61,102 nt of DNA from UBA2357 sp041678045 (GTDB lineage Bacteria; Pseudomonadota; Gammaproteobacteria; Burkholderiales; Rhodocyclaceae): NCBI GenBank assembly GCA_041678045.1, contig JBAYOV010000020.1:1-61102 (forward strand), written 5' to 3'. Below the pieces are notes generated by a model. That model ran no database searches and was not told where the DNA came from. It was given only the letters and a program-made list of their open reading frames with translations. The position numbers and the translations under genes are program-made. Shown one piece after another: positions 25,825-37,668 of this stretch (position 1 is its first letter; every line of letters begins with the position of its first letter).

Positions 25825-26858
25825 ATGGATTTCCAGATTGCCCTGATCCTGGGTCAGGACGGCATCACCAACGGCGCGATCTACGCGCTGCTGGCACTGG
25901 CACTGGTGCTGGTGTTTGCGGTGACCCGGGTGATCTTCATTCCGCAAGGCGAGTTCGTGGCCTATGGCGCGCTCACCCTGGCGATGATCGAGAACGGCGT
26001 CTTTCCGGCTACGGTATGGCTGCTGCTCGCAGCCGGCGTGGCGGTGACCTTGCTCGATGGTGTGCCTGCGCTGCGCCAGGGGCGCGCCGGGCGCGTGTTG
26101 CCCCTGCTCGGCATCAACGTGGCCTATCCGTTGCTGCTGGTGGTGCTGCTCAAGACCCTGCCCATGAACGACATGGGGCTGGCGCTGCAGGTGTTGCTGA
26201 CGCTGCTCATCGTGGTGCCGATGGGGCCGATGATGTATCGCATCGTGTATCAGCCGATTGCCGAGTCCCCGGTGCTGGTGTTGCTCATCGTGTCGGTGGC
26301 GGCGCATGTGGCGATGGTCGGCCTCGGGCTGGTGTTCTTCGGCGCCGAAGGCTACCGCACGCCGCCGTTCTCCACCGCCCGTTTCGATGTGGGGCCGATG
26401 TCGATTACCGGTCAGACTATCTGGGTGATTGCCTCGTCGGCCGTGCTCATTGTGGCGCTGGCGCTGTTTTTCGGCCGCACCCTGTACGGCAAGGCCTTGC
26501 GTGCCACGGCAATCAATCGCAACGGCGCGCGCCTGATGGGTATCTCGCCGGTGTTCGCCGGCAAGGCCACCTTCCTGCTGGCGGCGCTCATCGGCACCCT
26601 GTCGGGTGTGCTGATTTCGCCGATCACCACCATTTACTATGACAGCGGGTTCCTGATCGGGCTCAAGGGCTTTGTTGCCGCGATCATCGGCGGGTTGGGC
26701 AGTTACCCGATCGCCGCCGGCGGCGCCATTCTGGTCGGCCTGCTCGAAGCCTTCAGTTCCTTCTGGGCGAGTGCCTACAAGGAGGTGATTGTGTTTACCC
26801 TGATCATTCCGGTGTTGCTGTGGCGCTCGCTGACCAGCCATCACATGGAGGAAGAAGA

Positions 26859-26862
<4 letters not shown>
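25825..26862 (+). CDS. livH: LivH-type ABC transporter permease (importer 2)
   Basis: 345-residue membrane protein with about eight to nine helices. The family opening QDGITNGAIYALLALALVLVFAVTRVIF is followed by FIPQGEFVAYGAL. The cytoplasmic loop GKALRATAINRNGARLMGIS is where the ATPase docks. A GGGAGG ribosome site lies at about 25811-25816, before ATG 25825. It is about 40 residues longer than the paralogue at 6442 because of an inserted segment at about 70-115. The end overlaps the next gene by four bases (ATGA). Confidence 0.87.
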
Positions 26863-28669
<1,807 letters not shown>

Positions 28670-28673
<4 letters not shown>

Positions 28674-29443
28674 GGACGGAGCAGAACGGCGCGCAGTCCC
28701 GCGTGCTGCTTGAGGTGCGCGACCTGTGCGTGTCCTATGGCAAGGTCGAGGCGCTGACGAATGCCAACCTGAGGGTCGGCGAAGGCGAGATCGTCACCGT
28801 GATCGGCCCCAATGGGGCGGGCAAGACCACCATGCTGTCGGCGATCATGGGTTTGCTCGGCTCGCGTGGCCGGGTGGACTTCGATGGCGAGGTCGGTGTG
28901 GTGCCCGAGGTCGAGTACATGGTCACCCGGGGCATGAATCTTGTGCCGGAAAAGCGCGAGCTGTTCGGCGAAATGAGCGTGGAGGACAACCTCACCCTGG
29001 GAGCCTTCCAGCGCTACCGTGCGGGCAAGCGCGACCACGCGCAGACCATGGATGAGGTGTATCAGCTGTTTCCCCGCCTGAAGGAGCGCCGGCACCAGAT
29101 GGCCGGCACGCTGTCCGGCGGGGAGCGGCAGATGCTGGCCGTGGGGCGTGCGCTGATGGCCAAGCCCCGGCTGCTCATGCTCGATGAGCCCAGCCTGGGC
29201 TTGGCGCCGCTGATCGTGCGGGAAATCTTCCGCATCATCTCGGAACTGCGCAGCCGTGGCGTGTCCATCCTGCTGGTGGAGCAAAATGCGCGTGCGGCGC
29301 TGCAGGTCGCCGATTATGCGTACGTGCTGGAAACCGGCAGCATTGCGATGGACGGGCCGGCGCAGCAACTCGCCGACGATCCGCGCGTCATCGAGGCCTA
29401 TCTGGGCCTGGGTGGCAAGCATCAGGACATGCTCGCCGGTTGA
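28670..29443 (+). CDS. livF: LivF-type ABC ATPase (importer 2)
   Basis: 257 residues. Walker A is GPNGAGKTT (about 45-53), the signature is LSGGERQ, Walker B is LLMLDEPSLGLAP, followed by LLVEQNARAALQVADYAYVLETG, the normal LivF ending. The ATG overlaps the stop of the LivM-LivG fusion gene. With the fusion ATPase it forms the heterodimeric motor of importer 2. Confidence 0.9.
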
Positions 29444-29466
29444 GCCGGCGTTTGAGGAGAATTTCC

Positions 29467-30063
29467 ATGCAAGCTTTGCGCATCATCCAGGATGAGCACC
29501 AGGCCCTGGCCGGCATCATTCATGCGGTGCATTACATGCTCAAGGAAATCGGGGCAGGGCAGATGCAGCCCGATTTCCGCCTGCTGCGCGCGATGGTTCA
29601 TTATCTGGATGCCTATCCCGAGCAGCGCCATCATCCGCGCGAGGACCACTACCTGTTTGCCCGCCTGAAGCAACTCACCGGGGACGGCGCCGAAGCCATC
29701 GCACGGCTGGAGCGCGAGCACGCAATGGGCGACGCCCGCATGCAGGCGCTCAACGACGCAGTGCGGGCCTACGAGGCGGATCCGACCGGGCGCTTTGACG
29801 ATTTCGTGCGCGCCTTCGACACCTTTGCCGACTTCTACCGCAGCCACATGATGCTGGAGGAGCGCGAAATCTTCCCCCTGTGCCGCAAGCACTTCAGTAG
29901 CGAGGACTGGCGGGTCATCGATGCGGCTTTCCGCGAGAATCGCGACCCGATGACCGGGGAGGCGCTGCCGGTGGAGCAGGAGGACTTCCAGCGCATTTTC
30001 TCGCGTCTGGTCGCCGCCGCGCCGCCGCCGATCGGTCTGGGGGCCGGACTGGCGGACGACTGA
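29467..30063 (+). CDS. Hemerythrin-like (HHE) cation-binding protein
   Basis: 198 residues, all-helical. Hemerythrin/HHE-type histidines and glutamates are visible: IIQDEHQALAGIIHAVHYML near the N-terminus, QRHHPREDHYLF in the middle, LEREHAMGD, and FYRSHMMLEEREIFPLC. These would hold a diiron or other metal site and could bind O2 or protect iron-sulfur centres. It begins 23 bases after livF with a GAGGAGA ribosome site, so it is probably the last gene of the importer-2 operon; a role in O2 supply or sensing for the O2-dependent paa pathway is only a guess. Confidence 0.75.
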   Translation: MQALRIIQDEHQALAGIIHAVHYMLKEIGAGQMQPDFRLLRAMVHYLDAYPEQRHHPREDHYLFARLKQLTGDGAEAIARLEREHAMGDARMQALNDAVRAYEADPTGRFDDFVRAFDTFADFYRSHMMLEEREIFPLCRKHFSSEDWRVIDAAFRENRDPMTGEALPVEQEDFQRIFSRLVAAAPPPIGLGAGLADD

Positions 30064-30171
30064 TGCCGGCCGGGCGGCTTTCGCCGTGCTGCCGGCAGGG
30101 GGCACGCGTCCGCGCAGGTTCACATTTTTTTGAACGAGAGCGTATGCGAAATGCCCCAAGGCCCGCGACGA

Positions 30172-30180
30172 TGCTAGAAT
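30172..30180 (+). promoter_or_regulatory. Extended -10 promoter of the HU gene
   Basis: TGCTAGAAT matches the extended -10 form TGnTATAAT. No convincing -35 box is placed upstream. It would start a transcript about 42 bases before the hupB ATG. Confidence 0.45.
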
Positions 30181-30228
30181 TCCCGCCAAGTAACACCTCT
30201 CCAATCCACATCTCAATCGAGGACAAGC

Positions 30229-30507
30229 ATGAACAAAGGTGAATTCGTCGAAGCCTTGGCCGACCGTATGGACGTATCGCGTGCAATGGCCGACCGCGCC
30301 CTGTCTGCCGTGCTGGACATCATTGCCGAGCGCATGGCTGCGGGTGAAAAGGTTTCGTTTACCGGTTTCGGCTCCTTCGAAGTGTCCGAACGCGCGGCCC
30401 GCACCGGTCGCAATCCGCAGACCGGCGCCAGCATCGAGATTGCTGCAGCCCGTGTGCCCAAGTTCTCCGCTGGCGCCACGCTGAAAAGCGCGGTCAATGG
30501 CAAGTAA
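30229..30507 (+). CDS. hupB: DNA-binding protein HU
   Basis: 92 residues. The sequence MNKGEFVEALADRMDVSRAM, the central GEKVSFTGFGSFEVSERAAR and the DNA-clasping arm GRNPQTGASIEIAAARVPKFSAG are diagnostic for HU. It is a nucleoid-associated architectural protein. A GAGGACA ribosome site precedes the ATG. It stands as a single gene with its own predicted promoter and is followed by a strong hairpin. Confidence 0.93.
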   Translation: MNKGEFVEALADRMDVSRAMADRALSAVLDIIAERMAAGEKVSFTGFGSFEVSERAARTGRNPQTGASIEIAAARVPKFSAGATLKSAVNGK

Positions 30508-30582
30508 TTGGCAAACAAGCGACAAATGAGCGGTATGCCGGGTGGCTGAGAAGCCCCACTGCACCGCTGGCGCAACACCCCC

Positions 30583-30618
30583 CAGGGCCGGCATGCGTGA
30601 ATGCGCATGCCGGCCCTG
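30583..30618. terminator. Perfect 15-bp hairpin downstream of hupB
   Basis: CAGGGCCGGCATGCG (30583-30597) pairs without mismatch with CGCATGCCGGCCCTG (30604-30618) over a 6-base loop. There is no following T-run on either strand. It probably marks the 3' end of hupB mRNA by blocking exonucleases or by pausing polymerase. Confidence 0.6.
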
Positions 30619-30641
30619 ATCATTGGCGGGCTGGAATAAAT

Positions 30642-30670
30642 CTGACCATGTGGCAGCAATCGGGTATACT
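30642..30670 (+). promoter_or_regulatory. Promoter of the RNA helicase gene
   Basis: CTGACC (30642-30647) and TATACT (30665-30670) are separated by 17 bases, a good sigma-70-type match. Transcription would start near 30677, giving a 5' leader of roughly 335 bases before the helicase start codon. Confidence 0.6.
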
Positions 30671-30676
30671 GCGCGC

Positions 30677-31012
30677 AGTTGTGCACAGCAGCATTCGGTC
30701 CAGCAGCCATTTTAGCTTTCCCGCAGTCATGAACTGCGGCTCTCAACCGAGGGACTGTTACCACAGCCCCATCGCCCCGACCCGCCTTCCGAGTTCCATT
30801 CGTTCCTTTGATCGACTGGCATCGCGATAACCGGTTGGTGCCGATGAGCGGTCTGCACGCAATCCTGCGTCCAGCCGCCTTAGCCCATCGCGCGCTTGTC
30901 GCCTCGGCGTTCCACGGAACGCTGCGATGCCATTCAATGACGCTCCGTCGCAAGGCGGACGCCGGTGTTCGGACATGCTGTCCGCGCCGGAACCCTGTCA
31001 AGGAACATGAAC
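30677..31012 (+). other. Long untranslated leader of the RNA helicase mRNA
   Basis: This stretch has no convincing gene: short frames exist but have neither ribosome sites nor family-like sequence. It is the rest of the 505-base gap between hupB and the helicase, after the hupB hairpin and the promoter. Long leaders on DEAD-box helicase genes often mediate cold induction or autoregulation; I see GC-rich self-complementary parts but no known RNA family. Confidence 0.4.
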
Positions 31013-32425
31013 ATGCATTTCAACGAACTCGGTCTGGAAGAAACCATTGTCAAGGCTGTCGAGGCGAGCGGCTACACCGCCCCCACCGCCGTGCAGAGCA
31101 GTGCCATTCCGGCCGCAATTGCCGGGCGCGACCTGCTGGTGTCCTCGCAGACCGGCAGCGGCAAAACCGCAGCCTTCACCCTGCCGTGCCTGCAGCGGCT
31201 TGCCAATCACAAGCCGGAGGCCGGTTCCGGTCCCCGCGTACTGATCCTCACCCCCACCCGTGAGCTCGCGCAGCAGGTGGAAACCGCTGCCCGTACCTAT
31301 GGCCGTGGCCTGCGCTGGCTGAACACGGCCTGCCTGGTGGGCGGTGCCCCCTTCTTCGCACAGGCCAAGCAGCTGGCACGGCCGGTGGATCTGGTGGTGG
31401 CCACCCCGGGCCGTCTGATCGACCATCTGCAGCGCCGCAAGCTGAAACTGTCCGACATCGAAGTACTGGTGCTCGACGAGGCCGACCGCATGCTGGACAT
31501 GGGTTTTGCCGAAGACATCGAAACCATTGTTGCGGCCACTCCGCGCGACCGTCAGACCCTGCTGTTTTCCGCCACGCTGGACGGTGTGGTCGGCAAGCTT
31601 GCCGAAGCGCTTACCCGCAACCCGCAACGCATCGAAATTGCCCGCTCGGAAAGCAAGGACGGCAACATCGAACAGCGCCTGATGCTGGCCGACAACCTGG
31701 GCCACAAGAACCAGCTGCTCGAATCCCTGCTGTCGGGTGCCGATCTGCAGCAGGCCGTGGTGTTTACCGCCACCAAGCGCAGCGCCGAGGAAGTTTCGCT
31801 GAGCCTGCAGGAAAAGGGCTTTGCCGCTGCGGCACTGCATGGCGACATGCACCAGACCGCACGCAACAAGACCCTGGACAAGCTGCGCAAGGGCAGGATC
31901 GGCGTGCTGGTGGCCACCGACGTGGCGGCACGCGGTATCGACGTGGCGGGCATCAGCCATGTGATCAACTTCGACCCGCCGCGTCAGGCCGAAGATTATG
32001 TGCACCGTATCGGCCGTACTGGCCGTGCCGGTCGCGATGGGATCGCAATCACCTTGTCCGGGCCGCGTGAGATGGGCATCATCCGTGCCATCGAGCGCTT
32101 CACCGGCAAATCGCTCGCAGTGCATGTGATCGAGGGTCTGGAGCCGAGCAGCCGTCCGGTGTCCCCGCGCAAGCCGTCACGCGACGGCAAGAGCTTTGGC
32201 AAGCGGACGGGTTTTGGCAATCGTGACGCCCGTCCGGCTTCCAGTCCGGGCTGGGGTGGGGCGCGCGATGCAGCCGCACCCCGTCGCGACGCAAGTGGCG
32301 GATCGGCACGCAGCGGGCGCGATGCCGCTGCTGCCGGTGGTCGCCGTGATGCAGGGGCGGCACGCTTTGGTCGTGACGACCGGGCGTCGGCCGCGCCGCG
32401 TCGCCCGCGTGCCGATTACCGCTGA
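31013..32425 (+). CDS. rhlE: RhlE-type DEAD-box RNA helicase
   Basis: 470 residues. Helicase motifs in order: Q-motif region GYTAPTAVQSSAIP, motif I SQTGSGKTAAF, PTRELAQQ, TPGRLIDHL, DEAD in VLDEADRMLDMGF, SAT in LFSATLDG, and HRIGRTGRAGRDG. The last 100 residues are basic and rich in Arg, Gly, Ala and Ser, as in RhlE proteins acting on ribosomal or structured mRNA. ATG 31013 is preferred over ATG 31007 because the AAGGA ribosome site at 31000-31004 is then eight bases away. The RhlE subgroup is likely rather than certain. Confidence 0.88.
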   Translation: MHFNELGLEETIVKAVEASGYTAPTAVQSSAIPAAIAGRDLLVSSQTGSGKTAAFTLPCLQRLANHKPEAGSGPRVLILTPTRELAQQVETAARTYGRGLRWLNTACLVGGAPFFAQAKQLARPVDLVVATPGRLIDHLQRRKLKLSDIEVLVLDEADRMLDMGFAEDIETIVAATPRDRQTLLFSATLDGVVGKLAEALTRNPQRIEIARSESKDGNIEQRLMLADNLGHKNQLLESLLSGADLQQAVVFTATKRSAEEVSLSLQEKGFAAAALHGDMHQTARNKTLDKLRKGRIGVLVATDVAARGIDVAGISHVINFDPPRQAEDYVHRIGRTGRAGRDGIAITLSGPREMGIIRAIERFTGKSLAVHVIEGLEPSSRPVSPRKPSRDGKSFGKRTGFGNRDARPASSPGWGGARDAAAPRRDASGGSARSGRDAAAAGGRRDAGAARFGRDDRASAAPRRPRADYR

Positions 32426-32476
32426 GCAGAGCACCTGAAATCGGGCGCACCGTATAGTGCGCCCTGAGTGATGCAG

Positions 32477-32503
32477 AAAAGCCCGCCAAGTGCGGGCTTT
32501 TTT
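32477..32503. terminator. Bidirectional rho-independent terminator
   Basis: AAAAGCCCGC (32477-32486) pairs with GCGGGCTTTT (32492-32501) over the loop CAAGT, followed by two more T residues. The A-run on one side and the T-run on the other allow it to stop both the helicase transcript and the convergent minus-strand gene ending at 32536. Confidence 0.85.
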
Positions 32504-32535
32504 CTGGGTTGCTGGGTGCCGGGCCGTTCCGTCGT

Positions 32536-32766
32536 TCAGGTGCGGTTGCGCATCACCAGGCTGATGAGCAGGCTGGCGCCGCCAACCACGGCAGCGATGC
32601 CGATGGCCTTGAGGGCGAGGCGGGTGAGATCGTCGGTGTCGATCACGTCGGCGATCAGCAAGACCCCCAGTGTGGCCAGCACGATCACCACCGTGGAAAG
32701 GAGCAGCTTGATGACCGATGACAGGCCACCCTTGGGTTCGTCATGTTGGAATTCCTGGGGTGACAT
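32536..32766 (-). CDS. Small membrane protein of unknown function, two predicted spans
   Basis: 76 residues if started at ATG 32766. A polar N-terminus (MSPQEFQHDEPKGGLSS) is followed by the hydrophobic segment VIKLLLSTVVIVLATLGVLLIADVI, a short acidic loop (DTDDLTR) and a second hydrophobic segment ending in VMRNRT. It would be an inner-membrane protein with two helices. An ATG 15 codons upstream gives a longer version with no added features. I do not recognise the family. It stands alone, convergent with the helicase gene. Confidence 0.6.
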   Translation of the reverse strand: MSPQEFQHDEPKGGLSSVIKLLLSTVVIVLATLGVLLIADVIDTDDLTRLALKAIGIAAVVGGASLLISLVMRNRT

Positions 32767-32945
32767 GGAGGCCTCGTGTGCAGAAAAGGATGGATGGAGT
32801 GTGGCGTGCAAGGGCGGGGGGCGCTGATCCGTTCAGTGTCAGAAACGGATGTTAGCAGCACGATGCTGACATTGTCATCCGGTGCGCTTCGCAACATGCA
32901 GTGCTCCTGGATGAAGTCGCACTGCATTGAGGGTCGGTACCTGCG

Positions 32946-33395
32946 TCAGCTGTCGCGCTTCGCGCGTGCGCTCTGCACTTCGACCGCGCGCACGCGCGAG
33001 GCCAGCTTGTCGAGCACACCGTTCACGAAGCGGTGCCCGTCGGTGCCCCCAAAGGCTTTGGCCAGCTCGATGGCTTCGTTGATGATCACCCGGTACGGTG
33101 TTTCCGGGCGGGTGCTCAGTTCATGGGCCGACAGCAGCAGGATGGCATGCTCCACCGGGGACAGTTCGGAGATGCTGCGGCTGAGCAGCGGAGCCAGGCT
33201 GGCCTGCAGGGCTTCCCGGTTTTCGACCGTGCCGCGCAGCAGTTCGACGAACAGCTCGCGGTCGGCCTTGTCGAAACCGGTCACGGTTTCGAACTGACTC
33301 TCGATGCTGCGCGGGGAGTTGCCCGACAGCAGCCACTGATAGACGCCTTGCAGCGCAAATTCACGCGCGCGTCGGCGTGCAGCTTTTCCGCTCAT
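32946..33395 (-). CDS. nusB: Transcription antitermination factor NusB
   Basis: 149 residues, all-helical RNA-binding protein acting in rRNA antitermination with NusE. The N-terminal ARRRAREFALQGVYQWLLSG and the C-terminal TPYRVIINEAIELAKAFGGTDGHRFVNGVLDKLA are diagnostic. It begins three bases after the stop of ribH, the classic ribH-nusB arrangement, and ends the rib operon. Confidence 0.95.
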   Translation of the reverse strand: MSGKAARRRAREFALQGVYQWLLSGNSPRSIESQFETVTGFDKADRELFVELLRGTVENREALQASLAPLLSRSISELSPVEHAILLLSAHELSTRPETPYRVIINEAIELAKAFGGTDGHRFVNGVLDKLASRVRAVEVQSARAKRDS

Positions 33396-33398
33396 GGA

Positions 33399-33878
33399 TC
33401 AGTCTCCCTGCCTGAGGGTCTTCAGCAGGTTGGCCATTTCGACGGCCGCCTGGGCGCAGTCGGCGCCCTTCTCGCGCATGCGTGCGAGCGCCTGGTCGTC
33501 GTCTTCGGTGGTCAGCACCCCGTTGGCCACCGGAATGTCGGTGTCCAGCGTGACGCGGGTGATGCCGGCGCCCATTTCATTCGAAACCAGTTCGAAGTGG
33601 TAGGTTTCGCCACGGATCACCGCGCCGAGCGCGACCAGTGCGTCGAAGCGGCCGCTGCGTGCCATGGTCTGCAGGGTGAGGGGAATCTCGAGGGCGCCCG
33701 GAACGGTGGCAATGCACAGTTGTGCGGGCGCCACGCCCAGGCGCAGCAACTCTTCGGTGCAGGCGGACAGCAGGCCTTCGCAGACATCCTGGTTGAAGCG
33801 GCTCATGACGATGCCCACGCGCAGGCCGGTGCCGTCGAGGTTGATGTCGTGTTCGGTGATGTTTTCGTAGCGTGCCAT
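33399..33878 (-). CDS. ribH: 6,7-dimethyl-8-ribityllumazine synthase
   Basis: 159 residues. Family motifs: VGIVMSRFNQDVCEGLL, VPGALEIPLTLQ, ALGAVIRGETYHFELVSNE with the catalytic histidine, and GVLTTEDDDQALAR. It joins dihydroxybutanone phosphate to the aminopyrimidine to form lumazine for riboflavin synthesis. It lies between ribBX and nusB in one minus-strand operon. Confidence 0.95.
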   Translation of the reverse strand: MARYENITEHDINLDGTGLRVGIVMSRFNQDVCEGLLSACTEELLRLGVAPAQLCIATVPGALEIPLTLQTMARSGRFDALVALGAVIRGETYHFELVSNEMGAGITRVTLDTDIPVANGVLTTEDDDQALARMREKGADCAQAAVEMANLLKTLRQGD

Positions 33879-33914
33879 GGTGTTGTGCGCAATGATGAGT
33901 GGAGCCGTGCGGGC

Positions 33915-35005
<1,091 letters not shown>

Positions 35006-35009
<4 letters not shown>

Positions 35010-35632
35010 GAGTGTGCCTTGCTGCTGGAGTCTGCGTCTTCCTGACGCCATGCGAGCATGCGCTCGACGTAGCGGGCGATCAGGTCGATTTCGAGATTGA
35101 CCCGGCTGCCGGTGTGCAGGTGTCTGAGGTTGGTCACCGCGACCGTGTGCGGGATCAGGTTGATGGAAAAGTCGGTGCCGTCGACCCGGTTGACCGTCAG
35201 GCTCACACCGTTGACCGTGACCGAACCCTTGCGGGCGATGTAGCCGGCCAGCGCAGCCGGGGCGCGGATGACCAGCTCGTGGCTCTCGCCCACCGGGGTG
35301 AAGTGCAGTACTTCACCCACGCCGTCCACATGCCCGGTGACCAGATGGCCGCCCAGGCGGTCGGCCAGGCGCAGGGCCTTTTCGAGATTCACTTCGTTGC
35401 CCACCGCATCCAGCCCGGTGGTGCAGTCCAGGGTTTCACGCGATACATCGAAGCGTGCCAGCGAACCCGCCATTTCAATCACGGTCAGGCATACGCCGCT
35501 GTTGGCAATGCTGTCGCCAATGTGTACATCCGACAGGTCCAGTCCGGCCGTGTCGACACTCAGCCGCACGCCGTCCTGCAGGGGTTGGATGTCCACGATT
35601 CGGCCGCAGGCGGCCACGATTCCAGAAAACAT
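35006..35632 (-). CDS. ribE: Riboflavin synthase alpha chain
   Basis: 208 residues made of two lumazine-binding repeats. It begins MFSGIVAACGRIVDI, the family signature, and contains GVCLTVIEMAG in repeat one and GVSLTVNRVDG in repeat two. It dismutates two lumazines to riboflavin. First gene of the ribE-ribBX-ribH-nusB operon; its stop overlaps the ribBX start. No FMN riboswitch pattern is visible in the 116 bases upstream. Confidence 0.95.
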
Positions 35633-35748
35633 GGCAGGCGTCTTGAAGAGGGGAAGGGCGTAATTGTAGGCGAAAGCCGGGTTGAAAGGTCTGTTTTGGG
35701 CGGAGCCGGTGACAAGAAGGCGACCGCAGCGGTCGTGTTTGGTCGTGT

Positions 35749-37596
35749 TCAGCCGCCCAGCGCCCGGTCCAGTATCTCGCTGAACGGCCCGCTGCGCATG
35801 AAGCCGACCACGCGCAAGCCGTCGATCTCCTGCCCACCGGGCGAGAAGAATACGATGCCCGGCGGACCGAACAGCCCGAAGCGTGCGAGCAGGGCCTTGT
35901 GCTCATCGGTATTGGCGGTCACATCGGCCTTCAGCAGCAGCATCTGCTCCATGCGCGCGGCCACGCCGGCGTCGGTGAAGGTGTAGCGCTCCATTTCCTT
36001 GCATGAGACGCACCAGTCGGCATAGAAGTCGAGCATCACCGGCTGCCGGGCAGCGGCCAGTCGGGCATCGAGCTCGGCCAGCGAGGCGACCGCCTCAAAG
36101 CGGGGCTGTGCGCTGGCGGGGGCGGCTTCGGCACGCAGCACGGCGAGCGGTTGCAGCGGGTCGCGGGAGCCTGCCAGTGCGCCCAGCAGCATTGCGGCCC
36201 CGGCCAGCAACAGCGCCACGCCCACCGCTTTCCAGAAGCGTTGCCAGTTTTTGGCAGTGCTCGGCAGGGGGTCGAGCGCATGCAGGAACACCCCGGAAAA
36301 CAGCAGCAGCGCGGCCCACGACAGCATGGTCATGAGCGCCGGCACCACCGGGGTGAGCAGCCACACCGCCACCGCCAGCAGCATCACGCCGAAGGCCTTC
36401 TTCACGCCCTCCATCCACGGTCCGACACGCGGCAGCACCGAGCGGGTGGCCACGCCAACCGCGATCAGCGGGGCGCCCATGCCCAGGGCCATCACGAACA
36501 GGGCCAGCCCGCCGAGCACCGCATCGCCGGTCTGGGCGATGTACAGCAGCGCGCCCGCCAGCGGGGCGGCCACGCAGGGGCCGACGATGAGGGCCGACAG
36601 CACGCCCATCACCGCCACGCCGCCGAGCTGCCCTCCCGGGCGGTGACTCGCGCTGCTGCTCAGTCGGCTTTGCAGGGCGCTCGGCATCTGCAGTTCATAG
36701 AAACCGAACATCGACAGCGACAGCAGCACGAAGACCAGCGCGAAGCCGCCCAGCACCCACACATTCTGCAACGCGCTGGTCAGGAGCGTGCCTGACAGCC
36801 CGGCTGCCACGCCGGCCAGTGCATAGGTGATGGCCATGCCCAGCACGTAGGCAACCGACAGCAGCAGCGCACGGCCCCGCGAAATGCTGTGCCCTTGTCC
36901 GACGATGATGCCGGACAGGATGGGAATCATCGGAAAGGTGCAGGGCGTGAAGGCCAGCAGCAGGCCAAAGCCGAAGAAGCTCGCCAGCACCAGCGCCACG
37001 CTGGCATCGCGCAGCAGGCTGGCAATGCGGCCGCTTTCGTCACCGCTGTTGTCCGCCGTGGCCGGTGCAGCGCCAAGCGGGGGCGGGGTGGGCGATGGGG
37101 TCGGACTGCCGGACAGCGCACGCTGAAGCAGGCTGCCGCCACCGGAGGCGCTGGCAAGCAGGTCCACCGGCAGGCTCTGGGCTTGTGGTGGGTAGCAGAT
37201 GCCGCCGTCCCAGCAGCCCTGGCTGGTGACCGTCAGTTCAAAGTGGGTGACGCCGTCGGGGGCGTCGACCGGCAGCAGCATCGTCACCGTGTCGCGGTAG
37301 GTTTCCACGGCGCCGAAGAATTCATCCTGATGTACTTTGCCCGGCGGGCGCTGCGCTTCGCCCAGGGTGATGCCGTCCGAAGCGCTGAAGCGGAATTTTT
37401 CCCCGTACAGGTAATAGCCCTTGCGGATGCGGAAGCTGACTTCGACCGCGTCCTCCGCCACAGTGCGTACAGACAGCATGAAAGCCTTTTCCGGCTCCAC
37501 CGGGTCGGCATGGGCGAGGCCGGTGAACAGGCCAGTGAGCACGAAGGCCAGTACCAGTACCAGAAGGAGACGGGAGCGCTGCGACAGGATGATCAT
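35749..37596 (-). CDS. dsbD: Thiol:disulfide interchange protein DsbD
   Basis: 615 residues. A signal peptide (cut after AHA, residue 30) leads to the periplasmic alpha domain with its redox pair in GCWDGGICYPP (Cys128, Cys134). Eight or so membrane helices follow, with the two transmembrane cysteines in FTPCTFPMIP and VGPCVAAPLAG. The C-terminal thioredoxin domain has ADWCVSCKEME (about 527-535). All six redox cysteines are present, so it should carry reducing power from cytosolic thioredoxin to the periplasm. ATG 37596 gives the signal peptide directly; the upstream extension is not plausible. Confidence 0.93.
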   Translation of the reverse strand: MIILSQRSRLLLVLVLAFVLTGLFTGLAHADPVEPEKAFMLSVRTVAEDAVEVSFRIRKGYYLYGEKFRFSASDGITLGEAQRPPGKVHQDEFFGAVETYRDTVTMLLPVDAPDGVTHFELTVTSQGCWDGGICYPPQAQSLPVDLLASASGGGSLLQRALSGSPTPSPTPPPLGAAPATADNSGDESGRIASLLRDASVALVLASFFGFGLLLAFTPCTFPMIPILSGIIVGQGHSISRGRALLLSVAYVLGMAITYALAGVAAGLSGTLLTSALQNVWVLGGFALVFVLLSLSMFGFYELQMPSALQSRLSSSASHRPGGQLGGVAVMGVLSALIVGPCVAAPLAGALLYIAQTGDAVLGGLALFVMALGMGAPLIAVGVATRSVLPRVGPWMEGVKKAFGVMLLAVAVWLLTPVVPALMTMLSWAALLLFSGVFLHALDPLPSTAKNWQRFWKAVGVALLLAGAAMLLGALAGSRDPLQPLAVLRAEAAPASAQPRFEAVASLAELDARLAAARQPVMLDFYADWCVSCKEMERYTFTDAGVAARMEQMLLLKADVTANTDEHKALLARFGLFGPPGIVFFSPGGQEIDGLRVVGFMRSGPFSEILDRALGG

Positions 37597-37668
37597 TGAG
37601 CGGTAGGGTACAAGAGTGAAGCGAAAGGTTGAAGGAGGCACGGCCATGGCCGTGCCGTGCGTGCCCGG

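Noticed and set aside
35721..35735. CGACCG-CAG-CGGTCG hairpin just after dsbD as a terminator.
   Set aside because: Short stem and no T-run on the minus strand; not strong enough to list.
35633..35748. FMN riboswitch in front of the rib operon.
   Set aside because: Only 116 bases are available before ribE and none of the conserved RFN-element segments are visible.
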